Shown: positions 1 through 8,237 of the stretch, in pieces | Layout: each line of letters opens with the position of its first letter | Numbering within the stretch: position 1 is the stretch's first letter | Origin: Paenibacillus kribbensis | Lineage (GTDB): Bacteria > Bacillota > Bacilli > Paenibacillales > Paenibacillaceae | Reading direction: 5' to 3' | Assembly: GCF_002240415.1 (NCBI RefSeq) | Contig: NZ_CP020028.1 | Location: forward strand, 5,707,001-5,771,000 | DNA: 64,000 bases | The notes under the pieces: generated by a model | What the model was told of the DNA's origin: nothing | The model's database searches: none | The model's input: only the letters and a program-made list of their open reading frames with translations | Position numbers and translations under genes: made by a program

Positions 1-628
1 TATTGGCAACCCGCTCGGCTTGGGTGACACGCTTACCTCCGGCATTGTGAGCTATACGAATCGGATCATTCCCATTTCCATTAATCAGGATGGCGTATAT
101 GACTGGGAGCAGCACGTAATCCAGACCGATGCAGCGATTAATGAGGGAAATAGCGGCGGTGCGCTGGTCGATCTCGACGGACGTGTGATTGGCATCAATA
201 CGATGAAAATCGCCGATACAGGGGTTGAAGGACTTGGGTTCGCCATTCCCGCCAATGAGGTGATGAAGACGGTGAATGAACTGGTTGAGGACGGCAAGAT
301 CACCCGCCCTTATCTGGGGGTCTACACGGTTGACCTCAATAATGAGTACGCACCGCTGGATGAAACACAGCGCAAGGAACTCAAGCTACCCGATAGCGTG
401 AAGGACGGGGCAGTGGTTCTGGAAGCCCACGGTCCTGCCAAAGAGGCAGGCTTGAAGCTGAACGATGTCATCACGGCTTTTGATGGTGAGCCGATCAACT
501 CCACGCTTGATCTGCGCCGCTACTTGTATGATACCAAGAAGATTGGCGATGAGCTGGAGGTTACCTTTTACCGGGCAGGCAAGGAAGAAACGGTGACGTT
601 AAAATTAACGGATAAGCCGGAAGGCTAG
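1..628 (+). CDS. HtrA/DegP-family serine protease, C-terminal part (5' end outside window)
   Basis: The reading frame is already open at base 2 and begins inside the protease domain ([14 protein letters not shown]), so the true start lies upstream. The catalytic serine is in GNSGG, with its Ser codon at 152-154; the His and Asp of the triad are outside the window. A PDZ domain follows from about base 300 (ITRPYLGV...) to the stop. Family members are membrane-anchored or extracytoplasmic proteases that degrade misfolded exported proteins. In Bacillus the paralogue at this locus (htrC/yyxA) lies between walRK and rlmH, and rlmH and a CxxH/CxxC gene are also found here. The gene ends in a strong bidirectional terminator. 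Confidence 0.93.
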   Translation, partial: IGNPLGLGDTLTSGIVSYTNRIIPISINQDGVYDWEQHVIQTDAAINEGNSGGALVDLDGRVIGINTMKIADTGVEGLGFAIPANEVMKTVNELVEDGKITRPYLGVYTVDLNNEYAPLDETQRKELKLPDSVKDGAVVLEAHGPAKEAGLKLNDVITAFDGEPINSTLDLRRYLYDTKKIGDELEVTFYRAGKEETVTLKLTDKPEG

Positions 629-654
629 GATTTAGCTTGTAGGCATAACTATAA

Positions 655-697
655 AAAAAGGCGTTCTCCGGCTTAGTATCCGGGAACGCCTTTTTAG
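655..697. terminator. Bidirectional intrinsic terminator
   Basis: GC-rich arms GGCGTTC and GAACGCC, extended by CCGG/CCGG, are flanked by A-tracts on the left and T-tracts on the right. It therefore serves both htrA (+) and the converging GH5 gene (-). Confidence 0.85.
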
Positions 698-720
698 TTT
701 GTCGGTTGTATTGTTTTAGC

Positions 721-2442
721 TTAAGATACCTTTCCCGTCACACGGGTTCCGCTCTTGGTGATCTTGTATGTCACCACATCGCCGCTCCAGAAATGGAATT
801 TCAGTGTGACTTCACCATCCTTCACGCTGTTAAAGAATTCAGGCAGCAGCTTGATGCCATTGGCATCATAGGCGGGAGTAAAGGTATTGCCAAACTCCTT
901 ATACGATGTCCAGTCCTGCGGACCGGCATTGCCGCCATTGGTATAAACAGCCTCCATTGTGGCAAGCTGGCTGCCACGGAAGTCGGTTGGAATGGTAAAG
1001 GCTTGCGTAGTCCCCTCGGTAGCGCTTAATTTTGGTGTATCATAGACGACTACTTTAAAATTCCAGTCTGCACCCTTGTTAAATTTGGCGTTAATGACTG
1101 TATTCTCGCCATATTTGCCGGAAGTGATCAGGCTGGTAAGCAAGCTGGCCTTGAACGTTAATGTGTTACCGCTCAGCGTGTAGTCGGTGCCCTGTTTCAG
1201 TTGCTTGCCGTTGGCGCTGAGTGTGCTCAGCTGATTGCCATTCAGGTTTAAGGTGACCTTGGCATCCTGAACGGAAGCGCCTTTCTTCAAGTGAATGAGG
1301 TCACTGACTGCATTGGAGGAACGACCTTTCAGGCTGGCCCGGATGACGTTAAAGAGTTCAGGATCAGACCACTTGTACGTTGTACGGTTAAAATGCTGGC
1401 CGTTATCCCAAAGTATGCCTGTTATTTTCTTCTCTTTCAAATAATAGGTCAAGAATTCAAAGAATTTCAGCTTTTCACCTTGTTCTATAACGCCTGTATT
1501 TTTATCGAAGCCGAGTAGACCGAATTCACCTACAATAACCGGAATACCTTTGGCTACAAAGGTGTTATAGACGTTATCAAAGGTTTGAGTAATATCGTTT
1601 TTGGTATCTTGATCAAAAGTAGTATGGCCCGCAATATTCACACTGAAAGGCCAATAACCATAATAGTGAACGGTGGCAATCAGGTTGGGATCTTTAAGCT
1701 TGGTCATCGTGTTGTACAGCTCATTGATTTTGTTTTGGGCAGGTGAAGTATCCAAGCCCGGCAGAACAAGTGGGCGAGTGGCATTGTTGCCACCGGAGGC
1801 GCGGACAATTTTGTGGAAGGACACATTCAGTTCCTGGAGCATCTGGTTCGCTTTCGCTTCATCGGTTGTTCCGCCTTCGGTGAAACGGGGCTCGTTAATG
1901 CTTTCGAACATCAGCTTGTCCGGCTTATCTTTAAAGTGCTTGGCAATTTGTGTCCATATTGCGTTATAGCGAGCCAGCACTTCATCGTGCTTGGGCTCCA
2001 TACTGCTTACCCACATCCATGAATCATGATGAACATTGATCATGACGTACAGATTGGCATCCAGTGCCCAGCGAACAACCTCATCCACACGGTTCATGTA
2101 GGCAGAGTCAACGGTATAATTGGGTGCTGCTCCAATGTGCTTATCCCAGGTGACGGGAATACGAATGCTTTTGTATCCTTGGGCAGCAATTTGCTGGATC
2201 AACGCCTGGGTAATGCGCGGATTGCCCCAGGATGTCTCATCTGCTCCGGTAGCATCCAGGGAATTTCCTAAATTCCATCCCGGCTGCATGGCTTCCACAT
2301 ACGATTGCATATTCCTTGTGGCGGTGGCTTGTGGTGCTTGTCCGTCAGATTCCGCAGCGGCGGCAACGGACGCGAACGCAGATAATAATAGAGTGATGGC
2401 AAGAGTCAACGACAGTAATGAAACGGGTTTTCGTTTTAACAT
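721..2442 (-). CDS. Secreted GH5 endo-beta-glucanase with Ig-like (X2) and CBM46-type C-terminal modules
   Basis: The 573-aa product has a signal peptide ending about residue 30 (ASVAAAA) and a GH5 barrel at about 45-370. The proposed acid/base is E184 in SINEP and the nucleophile E306 in VIVGEFG; H139 in NVHHD and H259 in TVHYYG fit the family. Residues about 385-470 look like an X2/Ig-like module and 475-573 like CBM46. GH5-Ig-CBM46 is the layout of Bacillus and Paenibacillus Cel5B-type enzymes acting on cellulose, beta-glucan and xyloglucan. The RBS AAAGGAGA sits 7-8 nt before ATG. A perfect cre lies 24 nt upstream of the start codon, so glucose repression by CcpA is expected. Substrate preference cannot be read from sequence. 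Confidence 0.93.
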   Translation of the reverse strand: MLKRKPVSLLSLTLAITLLLSAFASVAAAAESDGQAPQATATRNMQSYVEAMQPGWNLGNSLDATGADETSWGNPRITQALIQQIAAQGYKSIRIPVTWDKHIGAAPNYTVDSAYMNRVDEVVRWALDANLYVMINVHHDSWMWVSSMEPKHDEVLARYNAIWTQIAKHFKDKPDKLMFESINEPRFTEGGTTDEAKANQMLQELNVSFHKIVRASGGNNATRPLVLPGLDTSPAQNKINELYNTMTKLKDPNLIATVHYYGYWPFSVNIAGHTTFDQDTKNDITQTFDNVYNTFVAKGIPVIVGEFGLLGFDKNTGVIEQGEKLKFFEFLTYYLKEKKITGILWDNGQHFNRTTYKWSDPELFNVIRASLKGRSSNAVSDLIHLKKGASVQDAKVTLNLNGNQLSTLSANGKQLKQGTDYTLSGNTLTFKASLLTSLITSGKYGENTVINAKFNKGADWNFKVVVYDTPKLSATEGTTQAFTIPTDFRGSQLATMEAVYTNGGNAGPQDWTSYKEFGNTFTPAYDANGIKLLPEFFNSVKDGEVTLKFHFWSGDVVTYKITKSGTRVTGKVS

Positions 2443-2465
2443 AATTGTCTCCTTTACAAGTTTTT

Positions 2466-2479
2466 TGAAAGCGCTTTCT
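2466..2479. promoter_or_regulatory. cre site (CcpA operator) for the GH5 gene
   Basis: TGAAAGCGCTTTCT matches the Bacillus cre consensus TGWAARCGYTWNCW at every position and has a 12-bp perfect palindromic core. It lies between the likely promoter and the start codon of the minus-strand GH5 gene, a position suited to roadblock repression. Confidence 0.8.
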
Positions 2480-2562
2480 AAAGAGATACTACCATACTAT
2501 TCCATTATATAATACATATATAATTAATGGAAGAATCATGTCATAATTAGATATTTTATTAT

Positions 2563-2576
2563 TGTAAACGTTATCA
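2563..2576. promoter_or_regulatory. Second cre-like site between the GH5 and methyltransferase genes
   Basis: TGTAAACGTTATCA also fits the cre consensus at every position. It lies 120 bp upstream of the GH5 start and about 95 bp upstream of the divergent methyltransferase gene, so it could act on either. Two sites 97 bp apart would allow cooperative CcpA binding. Confidence 0.65.
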
Positions 2577-2671
2577 TTGCAAAAAAGCAGGAATGAGTGT
2601 AGAATCTATGGCCCTACGTGGAAATTAGAGTAGCGTGGATTAGCCAAGACAGGAGAAAGAAGGAGATGAAT

Positions 2672-3436
2672 ATGAATAAGTGGGATACCGAAGAGGCCAT
2701 CCGACGCTGGGATATGCATGCAGAGAACTTTACCTCCAAGTACACTGAAGAAGGGGATCGCTCTCGCGAAGTACTGCTCAATCCTGCATTGCAACAATGT
2801 ATGGGAACTCTCGCGGGCCTAAAAGTGCTGGATGCCGGCTGTGGTGAAGGTTATCTGAGCAGAAAAATGGCCAAGGCGGGTGCGTTGGTGGAGGCTGTCG
2901 ATTATTCGACAGAGATGCTGAAGCTTGCAAGAGAGCGGACACCGCCAGCATTGGGCATTACATATCACCACGGCAATCTGGAGAAGCTGGACCTGTTCAG
3001 AGATCAGAGCTTTGATCTGATCGTTTCGAATATGGTCATCCAGGATTTGGCCCATTATGAGCTGGCGATTGCCGAAATGCGGCGGCTGCTGGTGCCGGAA
3101 GGCCGCTTTATTTTTTCGATTCTGCATCCGTGCTTTCTGACGCCGCAGAGTGGATGGGTGAAGGATGAGGCAGGGAAAAAGCTGTATTGGAAAGTGGATC
3201 GATATTTCAGTGAAGGCCCCTTGGAGCAGGCTATCCCTTATGATCAGGAGGAAAAGTTCTTGTATTTTCACCGCACGCTGGGTAGCTACGTACAGACCAT
3301 TATTGGGGCGGGTTTGCTGTTGGAAGGGATGATCGAACCGAAGCCGTCTGCCGAAATGCTGGAGAGATATCCCCATTTCCGGGAAGACCTGAATGTCAGC
3401 CATTTTCTTATTTTTAACACCAAACGTCAGGCTTAG
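2672..3436 (+). CDS. Class I SAM-dependent methyltransferase
   Basis: The 254-aa protein carries SAM-binding motif I (VLDAGCGEG, about residues 52-60) and a post-motif acidic loop (VEAVDYS). FDLIVSNMVIQDL corresponds to motif IV of the UbiE/Methyltransf_11 group. ATG at 2672 is preferred because AAGGAG ends 6 nt before it; the ATG at 2666 directly abuts the Shine-Dalgarno. The substrate is unknown: such stand-alone proteins modify small molecules, tRNA or quinones. It sits between the GH5 enzyme and the CxxH/CxxC gene, both functionally unrelated. Confidence 0.85.
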   Translation: MNKWDTEEAIRRWDMHAENFTSKYTEEGDRSREVLLNPALQQCMGTLAGLKVLDAGCGEGYLSRKMAKAGALVEAVDYSTEMLKLARERTPPALGITYHHGNLEKLDLFRDQSFDLIVSNMVIQDLAHYELAIAEMRRLLVPEGRFIFSILHPCFLTPQSGWVKDEAGKKLYWKVDRYFSEGPLEQAIPYDQEEKFLYFHRTLGSYVQTIIGAGLLLEGMIEPKPSAEMLERYPHFREDLNVSHFLIFNTKRQA

Positions 3437-3543
3437 GAAGCAGGCCCTTTCCTTTCCGCGTCAAGTATGGTAGAACAAGAGAAGGCGGTTGAAACAGACA
3501 CCTACAACAGGAAGAGCTTCAAACGGAAAGGGATGCAACTGGA

Positions 3544-3711
3544 ATGTACGTGGTATGTAAAGAGCATGTGGAACTGGCAATTGATATGTTCGTCGATGAA
3601 TACGAGGATGCACCGGATGTCGTCGATCTCAAGGAAACGAAATTTTCGGATTGGGACCCTCCGGTGAAGTGCAGGGAATGTGAGAACAAAGCGGAATTTT
3701 TGGTCGTATAA
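3544..3711 (+). CDS. CxxH/CxxC mini-protein (YyzF / BA_5709 family)
   Basis: This 55-aa ORF begins MYVVCKEHVELAID and ends CRECENKAEFLVV. It has a CxxH pair (C5, H8) and a CxxC pair (C43, C46), the signature of the Firmicutes CxxH/CxxC family, probably a small zinc-binding protein of unknown function. An AAAGGGA box lies 10 nt before ATG and an intrinsic terminator follows 11 nt after the stop. In Bacillus the family member lies next to rlmH and the htrC-type protease. Here the same trio is present but separated by inserted genes, which supports the call. Confidence 0.75.
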   Translation: MYVVCKEHVELAIDMFVDEYEDAPDVVDLKETKFSDWDPPVKCRECENKAEFLVV

Positions 3712-3722
3712 AAAACGAGCAC

Positions 3723-3750
3723 GGGCGTTTCGGGCAGAAACGTCCTTTTT
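3723..3750 (+). terminator. Intrinsic terminator after the CxxH/CxxC gene
   Basis: A 9-bp stem GGGCGTTTC/GAAACGTCC (one G-U pair) with loop GGGCA is followed by five T. Confidence 0.8.
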
Positions 3751-3831
3751 GTATACCAGGATTTTTGCAAAATCCTCATACATAAAGCTATATTTATTCC
3801 CTACACGTGCTGAGACAGGAGTGAACGATGG

Positions 3832-4767
3832 ATGGACCCTTTACTGCATTCACTATTTTGTCCGCTTCAAGTCAATGGAAGTGATTCCTCCACAACCTAT
3901 ATCGAAAAAAAGCCGTCTGCCGCGCTAAGGGCTTACGTAGCTTGTTATTGGGAGTCCGGTCCGGCTGCTAGGGTGGTAGAGGGGGATTTTGCAGCTTCGT
4001 GTGAGGACGCCGCTTCATTAAGCCAGCTGGACGAAGCGGCGGTGGACCGGGTGTTACCTGATGGCTGTACGGATATTCTATTAGAATACAATCCGGTGAC
4101 GGAGCATCAGGATATCTCGTACTGTGGGACGTTTACGCATCCATTCGTGTCTGCCAGACAAGCAGGTGCCGAGACACGTATTTTTGCTGTGCGATTTTTT
4201 CCGGGCGGGGGACATTATTTTCACGGCATGCCGATTGATTTGTTTACAGGTAGCCATTTTCGCCTCGAAGATATCTGGCCCGAAAGCATCGCAATTATAG
4301 GTGAGCGCATTTTGGAAGCGCAGGATTTCAATGAACGGGTGCGCATAATGGATGAGTATCTCAGCCAGCTTCTGCTGCGCCATAGGACGAACGATTGCGA
4401 TTTGATGAAAAATCTGCTGCATCGTATTTTTGTAAGCGGTGGAAGCGTGGGAATTAAGGAGCTTGCCGAGCGAGAAGCGATCAGTGAAAGACAGCTTAAC
4501 CGCAAGTTTGGGCAGTGGATAGGGATCAGCCCCAAAAAGTTCAGTGAAGTTGTCCGCTTCCAGAGCGTTCTGCGTACGATTCAAAACGGCGGCCCTCTGG
4601 ATTGGACGGAGCTTGCGCTAGAGCATGGATTTTTCGATCAGGCGCATCTAAGCCGCGACTTTCGCAGGTTTTATGGCGATTCCCCGCTTACTGCGGCCAA
4701 GGATCTTCGGAGGTTGTCCGATTTTTACAATACACGCGCAGAGCCTTCGATTATACTCAAAACATGA
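3832..4767 (+). CDS. AraC-family transcriptional regulator
   Basis: The 311-aa protein has a C-terminal double helix-turn-helix at about residues 205-295 (IKELAEREAISERQLNRKF and a second HTH at HGFFDQAHLSRDFRRFYG), diagnostic of AraC/XylS. The N-terminal part (residues 20-150, with YVACYWES and VLPDGCTDILLEY) resembles the DUF6597-type cupin-like sensor common in this group. AGGAG lies 10 nt upstream of the chosen ATG. The DinB gene follows after 27 nt, probably in the same transcript. AraC-DinB pairs are common in Bacillales and may respond to a small molecule or stress; no ligand can be inferred. Confidence 0.88.
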   Translation: MDPLLHSLFCPLQVNGSDSSTTYIEKKPSAALRAYVACYWESGPAARVVEGDFAASCEDAASLSQLDEAAVDRVLPDGCTDILLEYNPVTEHQDISYCGTFTHPFVSARQAGAETRIFAVRFFPGGGHYFHGMPIDLFTGSHFRLEDIWPESIAIIGERILEAQDFNERVRIMDEYLSQLLLRHRTNDCDLMKNLLHRIFVSGGSVGIKELAEREAISERQLNRKFGQWIGISPKKFSEVVRFQSVLRTIQNGGPLDWTELALEHGFFDQAHLSRDFRRFYGDSPLTAAKDLRRLSDFYNTRAEPSIILKT

Positions 4768-4794
4768 AGAGAATGGCAAAGGAGAGATGCGAAC

Positions 4795-5283
4795 ATGACT
4801 GGAACGCTGCGAATTCGGGATCATCTGCTGAATGAGCTGGAGACCGGAGTACGGACAGGGGAAGCCCTGATCCGCAAAATACGTCCAGAGGACTGGAGCT
4901 TTCGGCCGCAGGACAATTTCCGCTCGCTGCTGGAGTTAGTGCATCATTTTGTGCTTATTCCGGCCTCGGATCTTGCGATTATGCAGGAGAAGTCTGAGGG
5001 AGAAGTGGGAAGCATTGAAAACAGCCTGTCCGGGGTGGAAGATCCCGAGCGCTTGGCTGTGACTTTCAGGGAGAACTTTGAGGCCTATAAAGCCTACATT
5101 CTTTCGCTTAGTGAAGACGATTATTTGAACCGCTCGACGAAGGCCTTTTATATGGAGCATGGACATTTGCAGGTCCAATGGCAGATCGAGACCATGACAC
5201 ATGTGTTCCATCATCGTTCGCAGATCTATAATTATTTGAAGCAGTTGGGGCATGATGTGAGTTTTTTTATGCTTTATGCTTAA
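4795..5283 (+). CDS. DinB-family protein
   Basis: This 162-aa four-helix-bundle protein has the expected metal-site histidines: one in LVHHFV (about residue 43) and two in THVFHHRSQIYNYLKQLG near the C-terminus. DinB/YfiT proteins are metal-dependent thiol-transferase-like enzymes; despite the name most are not DNA-damage effectors. RBS AAAGGAGA lies about 8 nt upstream. It is probably co-transcribed with the AraC gene and ends in a terminator. Confidence 0.88.
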   Translation: MTGTLRIRDHLLNELETGVRTGEALIRKIRPEDWSFRPQDNFRSLLELVHHFVLIPASDLAIMQEKSEGEVGSIENSLSGVEDPERLAVTFRENFEAYKAYILSLSEDDYLNRSTKAFYMEHGHLQVQWQIETMTHVFHHRSQIYNYLKQLGHDVSFFMLYA

Positions 5284-5321
5284 GTATGAGATAGCTGTGA
5301 AAAATGGGAACGTACAAGCTG

Positions 5322-5347
5322 GAGCACCTAAGGGGTGCTCTTTTTTT
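5322..5347 (+). terminator. Intrinsic terminator after dinB
   Basis: GAGCACC/GGTGCTC stem with a 5-nt loop followed by seven T. Confidence 0.9.
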
Positions 5348-5387
5348 GTTGTATTCAAGGGTATTTAGTTTTTTAGGGTGGAATGAC

Positions 5388-5732
5388 TTACTCGAACGCG
5401 CGTGAAACTTCTTTACTAACTCGTCTGAGAATCCCGATTTGCTTTTCATTCAATCCGCTGGTCAACGCAACAAACTCATCTATCGCCTCTTGCCGAATGG
5501 TTTCGTCCTTAGTCACATGTTCTTCGGAAAACATCAATTCACTGATAGACACGTTTAAGGCAGTTAGCACTTTCTCCAAGGTATCAATCGAAAAGTTTCT
5601 TTCGCCACGCTCTACCGATCCGATATATGCATCATCCAATCCAGAAAGTTCCGCAAGTTGTTGCTGTGTTAATCCCTTAGCCTTCCGAATTGCTCTAATT
5701 CTTTCTCCAACCGAATTCCGTAATTTTGTCAT
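5388..5732 (-). CDS. XRE-family regulator (SinR-like), copy 1
   Basis: The 114-aa protein has an N-terminal HTH_3 domain (about residues 7-65: VGERIRAIRKAKGLTQQQL, then GSVERGERNFSIDTLEKVL) and a short helical tail. ATG at 5732 is chosen over GTG at 5741 because the GAGGTGG Shine-Dalgarno overlaps that GTG. It is a paralogue of the next gene: same length, same strand, and the same VERG(E/D)RN(F/I)S(I/L)(D/E)TLEK motif. This motif is common in small repressors of mobile or accessory loci in Bacillales. Target unknown. Confidence 0.87.
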   Translation of the reverse strand: MTKLRNSVGERIRAIRKAKGLTQQQLAELSGLDDAYIGSVERGERNFSIDTLEKVLTALNVSISELMFSEEHVTKDETIRQEAIDEFVALTSGLNEKQIGILRRVSKEVSRAFE

Positions 5733-5796
5733 AATAACCACCTCATAACAAGCTTATGGAAGATGAAGTGTAAAAGTCAGGTAGAAAGAGAATAGT

Positions 5797-6141
5797 TCAA
5801 TTAATTTTTTGTTGTAACTCAATTAAATCAACAATATTTTTTGTAATAGTAGTAAGAATTTCAAGCTCTGTTGTTTCTCTTGAATTTATGAGTAGCATAA
5901 GTTTATTTATGATTTCTTTTCGATCCGTATTTTCATCGAATTGGAAAAGTTCAAAGGGTGGAACTTGTAACGCTAAAATTATTTTTTCCAACGTCTCCAA
6001 TGAAATATTTCGATCCCCACGTTCTACTCCGCCAATATAACTGTAATGAAGTCCTGCGGCTTCTGCCAGTTGTTCCTGTGTCCATCCTTTAGCCTTTCTT
6101 AGCTCCCGTATCCGATTTCCGACACTTTCTGGTAAACTCAT
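5797..6141 (-). CDS. XRE-family regulator (SinR-like), copy 2
   Basis: 114-aa HTH_3 protein starting MSLPESVGNRIREL. GGAGGTG lies 7 nt upstream of ATG 6141; the longer ORF upstream lacks an RBS and would cross the promoter region. The HTH covers about residues 6-65 (GWTQEQLAEAAGLHYSYIG, VERGDRN). The C-terminal helix (LEILTTITKNIVDLIEL) could mediate dimerization. It lies 64 nt upstream of its paralogue on the same strand and is divergent from the helical-repeat gene; the shared intergenic region holds a dyad, so auto-regulation or control of the neighbour is plausible. Confidence 0.87.
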   Translation of the reverse strand: MSLPESVGNRIRELRKAKGWTQEQLAEAAGLHYSYIGGVERGDRNISLETLEKIILALQVPPFELFQFDENTDRKEIINKLMLLINSRETTELEILTTITKNIVDLIELQQKIN

Positions 6142-6221
6142 GTAATCACCTCCACTTAAGGTTAGAAGAGGAGAGAATATCGTTACAGACCATCTTATGC
6201 AAAATAAAAACATATAAAATT

Positions 6222-6235
6222 GTACTTTTAAGTAC
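6222..6235. promoter_or_regulatory. Inverted repeat, candidate operator between divergent XRE and helical-repeat genes
   Basis: GTACTT-TT-AAGTAC is a perfect dyad. It lies immediately upstream of the -35 box at 6244 and 80 bp from the XRE copy 2 start codon, the position expected for an XRE repressor site. Confidence 0.45.
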
Positions 6236-6243
6236 TTTTTATA

Positions 6244-6272
6244 TTGACCTCCTTTTTCACTTTCTATACAAT
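6244..6272 (+). promoter_or_regulatory. SigA-type promoter of the helical-repeat gene
   Basis: TTGACC (-35), a 17-nt spacer and TACAAT (-10). Transcription would start near 6279, downstream of the first in-frame TTG at 6244. That fixes the start of the following gene at TTG 6307. Confidence 0.65.
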
Positions 6273-6306
6273 TGGTCCTAAATGGAAATATAAGGAGAGA
6301 CTACTC

Positions 6307-7170
6307 TTGAAAACATCTATCCTGGAATCACTCAAACCGGACATCATTGTTGAAATGTTGGAGATGGCTGTGGCTTTTGAGAATTGGAAAAAGGTGATGG
6401 AGACGGCGGATATTTTGTACCAATGTGTACTGCATATCTATGAAGATCGGCAGTATCATAAAGCGATGAAATTACCCATCCCGCATGTGCAATTAGAGCG
6501 TCCGCTGGTATATTATTTTGGGCTCAGTCACCTGATGGGTGGAATGTCACACCAGCACCAGGGTGCATATGAGCAGGCAAGGGAGTGCATCTATAAGTAT
6601 GCTGAGCTGGGATGGATGGAGGATCTAAAGGGAGAAGAAGACATCCAGGTTGTTGAGGAATTCAGGTTTTTAGCGAAGACTAATTTATATGCTGTGGATA
6701 TTTTGTCTGGAAATATAAAGCTGGTCGAGGAATACGTAGCCTTTTTGCAGGATAATCTAGAGGAAATATTACCGGGGCTGAATACCATATTACAGGCAGC
6801 GCTTATGTATCATTTGGATGTAGGGGATATTTTACATACATTTGCAGAGCAGATTGATGAATTCGGGAGTTATGAAGACGCAGAGAACGTATCTTACTAT
6901 TATAGCTACTGCTATCACTTGGCTTTGTACTATCGGAATTGTGGCAGATTACAGGATGCAGTGGGAATTACTGTACGGGCGATGCAACTAGCCGATCAGT
7001 CGGGTAACGATCGTAATTTCAAGAAATGTACAGCATTGTTTGAATCATTACGGGAGTCAGCGACAGCGGAACAAATCAGAGAATATCGACAGATGCTAAT
7101 GCAGTGTCTTGATGAATACGAAACGGATAGGCATTTCATTGTGAAGAGCGTAATGGATAATCCGCTATAA
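6307..7170 (+). CDS. Helical-repeat (TPR-like) protein of unknown function
   Basis: From TTG 6307 (AAGGAGAG about 8 nt upstream) the product is 287 aa, begins LKTSILESLKPDIIVEML and is almost all alpha-helical. It has repeated paired-helix segments (FENWKKVMETADILYQCVL, YYSYCYHLALYYRNCGRLQD, AVGITVRAMQLADQSGND) reminiscent of the TPR sensor part of Rap/PlcR/NprR-type regulators, but no HTH domain. No function is recognised. Its position opposite two XRE repressors, with a dyad at its promoter, suggests it works with them, perhaps as a peptide-responsive partner (inference). Confidence 0.7.
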   Translation: MKTSILESLKPDIIVEMLEMAVAFENWKKVMETADILYQCVLHIYEDRQYHKAMKLPIPHVQLERPLVYYFGLSHLMGGMSHQHQGAYEQARECIYKYAELGWMEDLKGEEDIQVVEEFRFLAKTNLYAVDILSGNIKLVEEYVAFLQDNLEEILPGLNTILQAALMYHLDVGDILHTFAEQIDEFGSYEDAENVSYYYSYCYHLALYYRNCGRLQDAVGITVRAMQLADQSGNDRNFKKCTALFESLRESATAEQIREYRQMLMQCLDEYETDRHFIVKSVMDNPL

Positions 7171-7317
7171 TTGAACAGGGAATAGGCTCGTAACTGAGAG
7201 GAAATAGATAGGTAAGAGGCGTTTCAGATGCTAAAATAGTGTTAAAGGTATCTTTTCATGTTAGGGATCGTAAATACGATTTTACATTATCATTCGACAT
7301 AGATAGGGGTATGGAAT

Positions 7318-7797
7318 TTGTTTATTCAGCTTATAGGTGTGGGCAAGTTAAAAGAGAAATATTTGGTCATGGGCATTCAGGAATACGCAAAACGGCTAGG
7401 GCCATACATCAAATTTCAAATGATCGAAGTAGCCGATGAAAAGGCTCCTGATACACTGAGCGAGGCGGAGGTTCGACAGGTCAAGGAGCGAGAGGGAGAG
7501 CGCATTCTTGCTCATGTGAAAAGTGAAGCACATGTCATTGTGCTCGCCATTGACGGCAAACTCTGGAGCTCGGAAGAACTCGCAGAGGAATTGGATAAGC
7601 TCGGAACCTACGGTACAAGCCATGTCGTCTTTGTTATTGGCGGTAGCCACGGCCTTTCTGACGAAGTTCTCCGCCGCGCCCAGCAGAAGCTGAGCTTCGG
7701 AAGAATGACTTTGCCACATCAGCTGATGCGATTGGTGCTGGTGGAGCAGATTTATCGGGCGGTGAAGATTAATCGCGGTGAACCGTATCATAAGTAG
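7318..7797 (+). CDS. rlmH: 23S rRNA (pseudouridine-1915-N3) methyltransferase RlmH
   Basis: The 159-aa SPOUT methyltransferase has the family length and hallmark segments ([10 protein letters not shown] near the N-terminus, [14 protein letters not shown]-binding knot, [18 protein letters not shown]-terminal NRGEPYHK). It methylates pseudouridine 1915 in helix 69 of 23S rRNA. The start is TTG 7318 with AGGGG 8-9 nt upstream; the nearby ATG 7311 is in another frame. The final codons lie inside a 29-bp sequence repeated 7 kb downstream, so the gene is the integration target of the adjacent cassette, exactly as rlmH (orfX) is for staphylococcal SCC. The coding sequence remains intact. Confidence 0.96.
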   Translation: MFIQLIGVGKLKEKYLVMGIQEYAKRLGPYIKFQMIEVADEKAPDTLSEAEVRQVKEREGERILAHVKSEAHVIVLAIDGKLWSSEELAEELDKLGTYGTSHVVFVIGGSHGLSDEVLRRAQQKLSFGRMTLPHQLMRLVLVEQIYRAVKINRGEPYHK

Positions 7798-7804
7798 GGC
7801 GAAA
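7776..7804 (+). repeat. Left 29-bp direct repeat (attL-like) in the 3' end of rlmH
   Basis: Covers the last 7 codons of rlmH plus 7 nt after its stop and contains GTATCATAAGTAG. It is identical over 29 bp to 14772-14800. The SCC attachment core in staphylococcal rlmH is the same codons (…TATCATAA…). Confidence 0.85.
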
Positions 7805-8237
7805 ATTGCAAAGTGACAGAAATAGAAATTTGATTTGTCAATAATTCTCTTGAGTGCATTACAAGTGAATGTAACGATTTCTTAGAATATTCTATGATAT
7901 AGTTGATTGGGGAGTTCAAAGTTTAATTTGGTGTATTTTAATGTCGTGTCTGGACTGAGGTTGGTGCGTTCAATCAGAGATTCCGATAGCTGCCTTTTTA
8001 TTTTTAAGTCAGAATTTTCTGTAAGTAGATCCAAGCATTATATGACAAAATATATAAAACTTTGATTGTAAGATGTATTTTGTGATTCAAATTATTCAAG
8101 TTTCATACTATATGTATGTAGCTAAAAGGAACTATCCCTTACTACTATGCAGGAAAACAATATAATTCAAGACTTCCATCGCTGACTATTGGTGTAAATA
8201 GGAAAATGATGAAGAAAATCATAGGAGGAGTCACCCA
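7805..8237 (+). other. AT-rich left end of the cassette, no gene seen
   Basis: The 433 bp between rlmH and hsdM contain no convincing ORF. They hold a 12-bp palindrome (TAGAATATTCTA, 7883-7894) that could be a recombinase or regulator site, followed by AT-rich DNA leading to the hsdM RBS (AGGAGGAG at 8222-8229). Confidence 0.5.

Noticed and set aside
721..2512. Several plus-strand ORFs opposite the GH5 gene
   Set aside because: Antisense shadows without RBS; the minus-strand GH5 protein has complete catalytic motifs.
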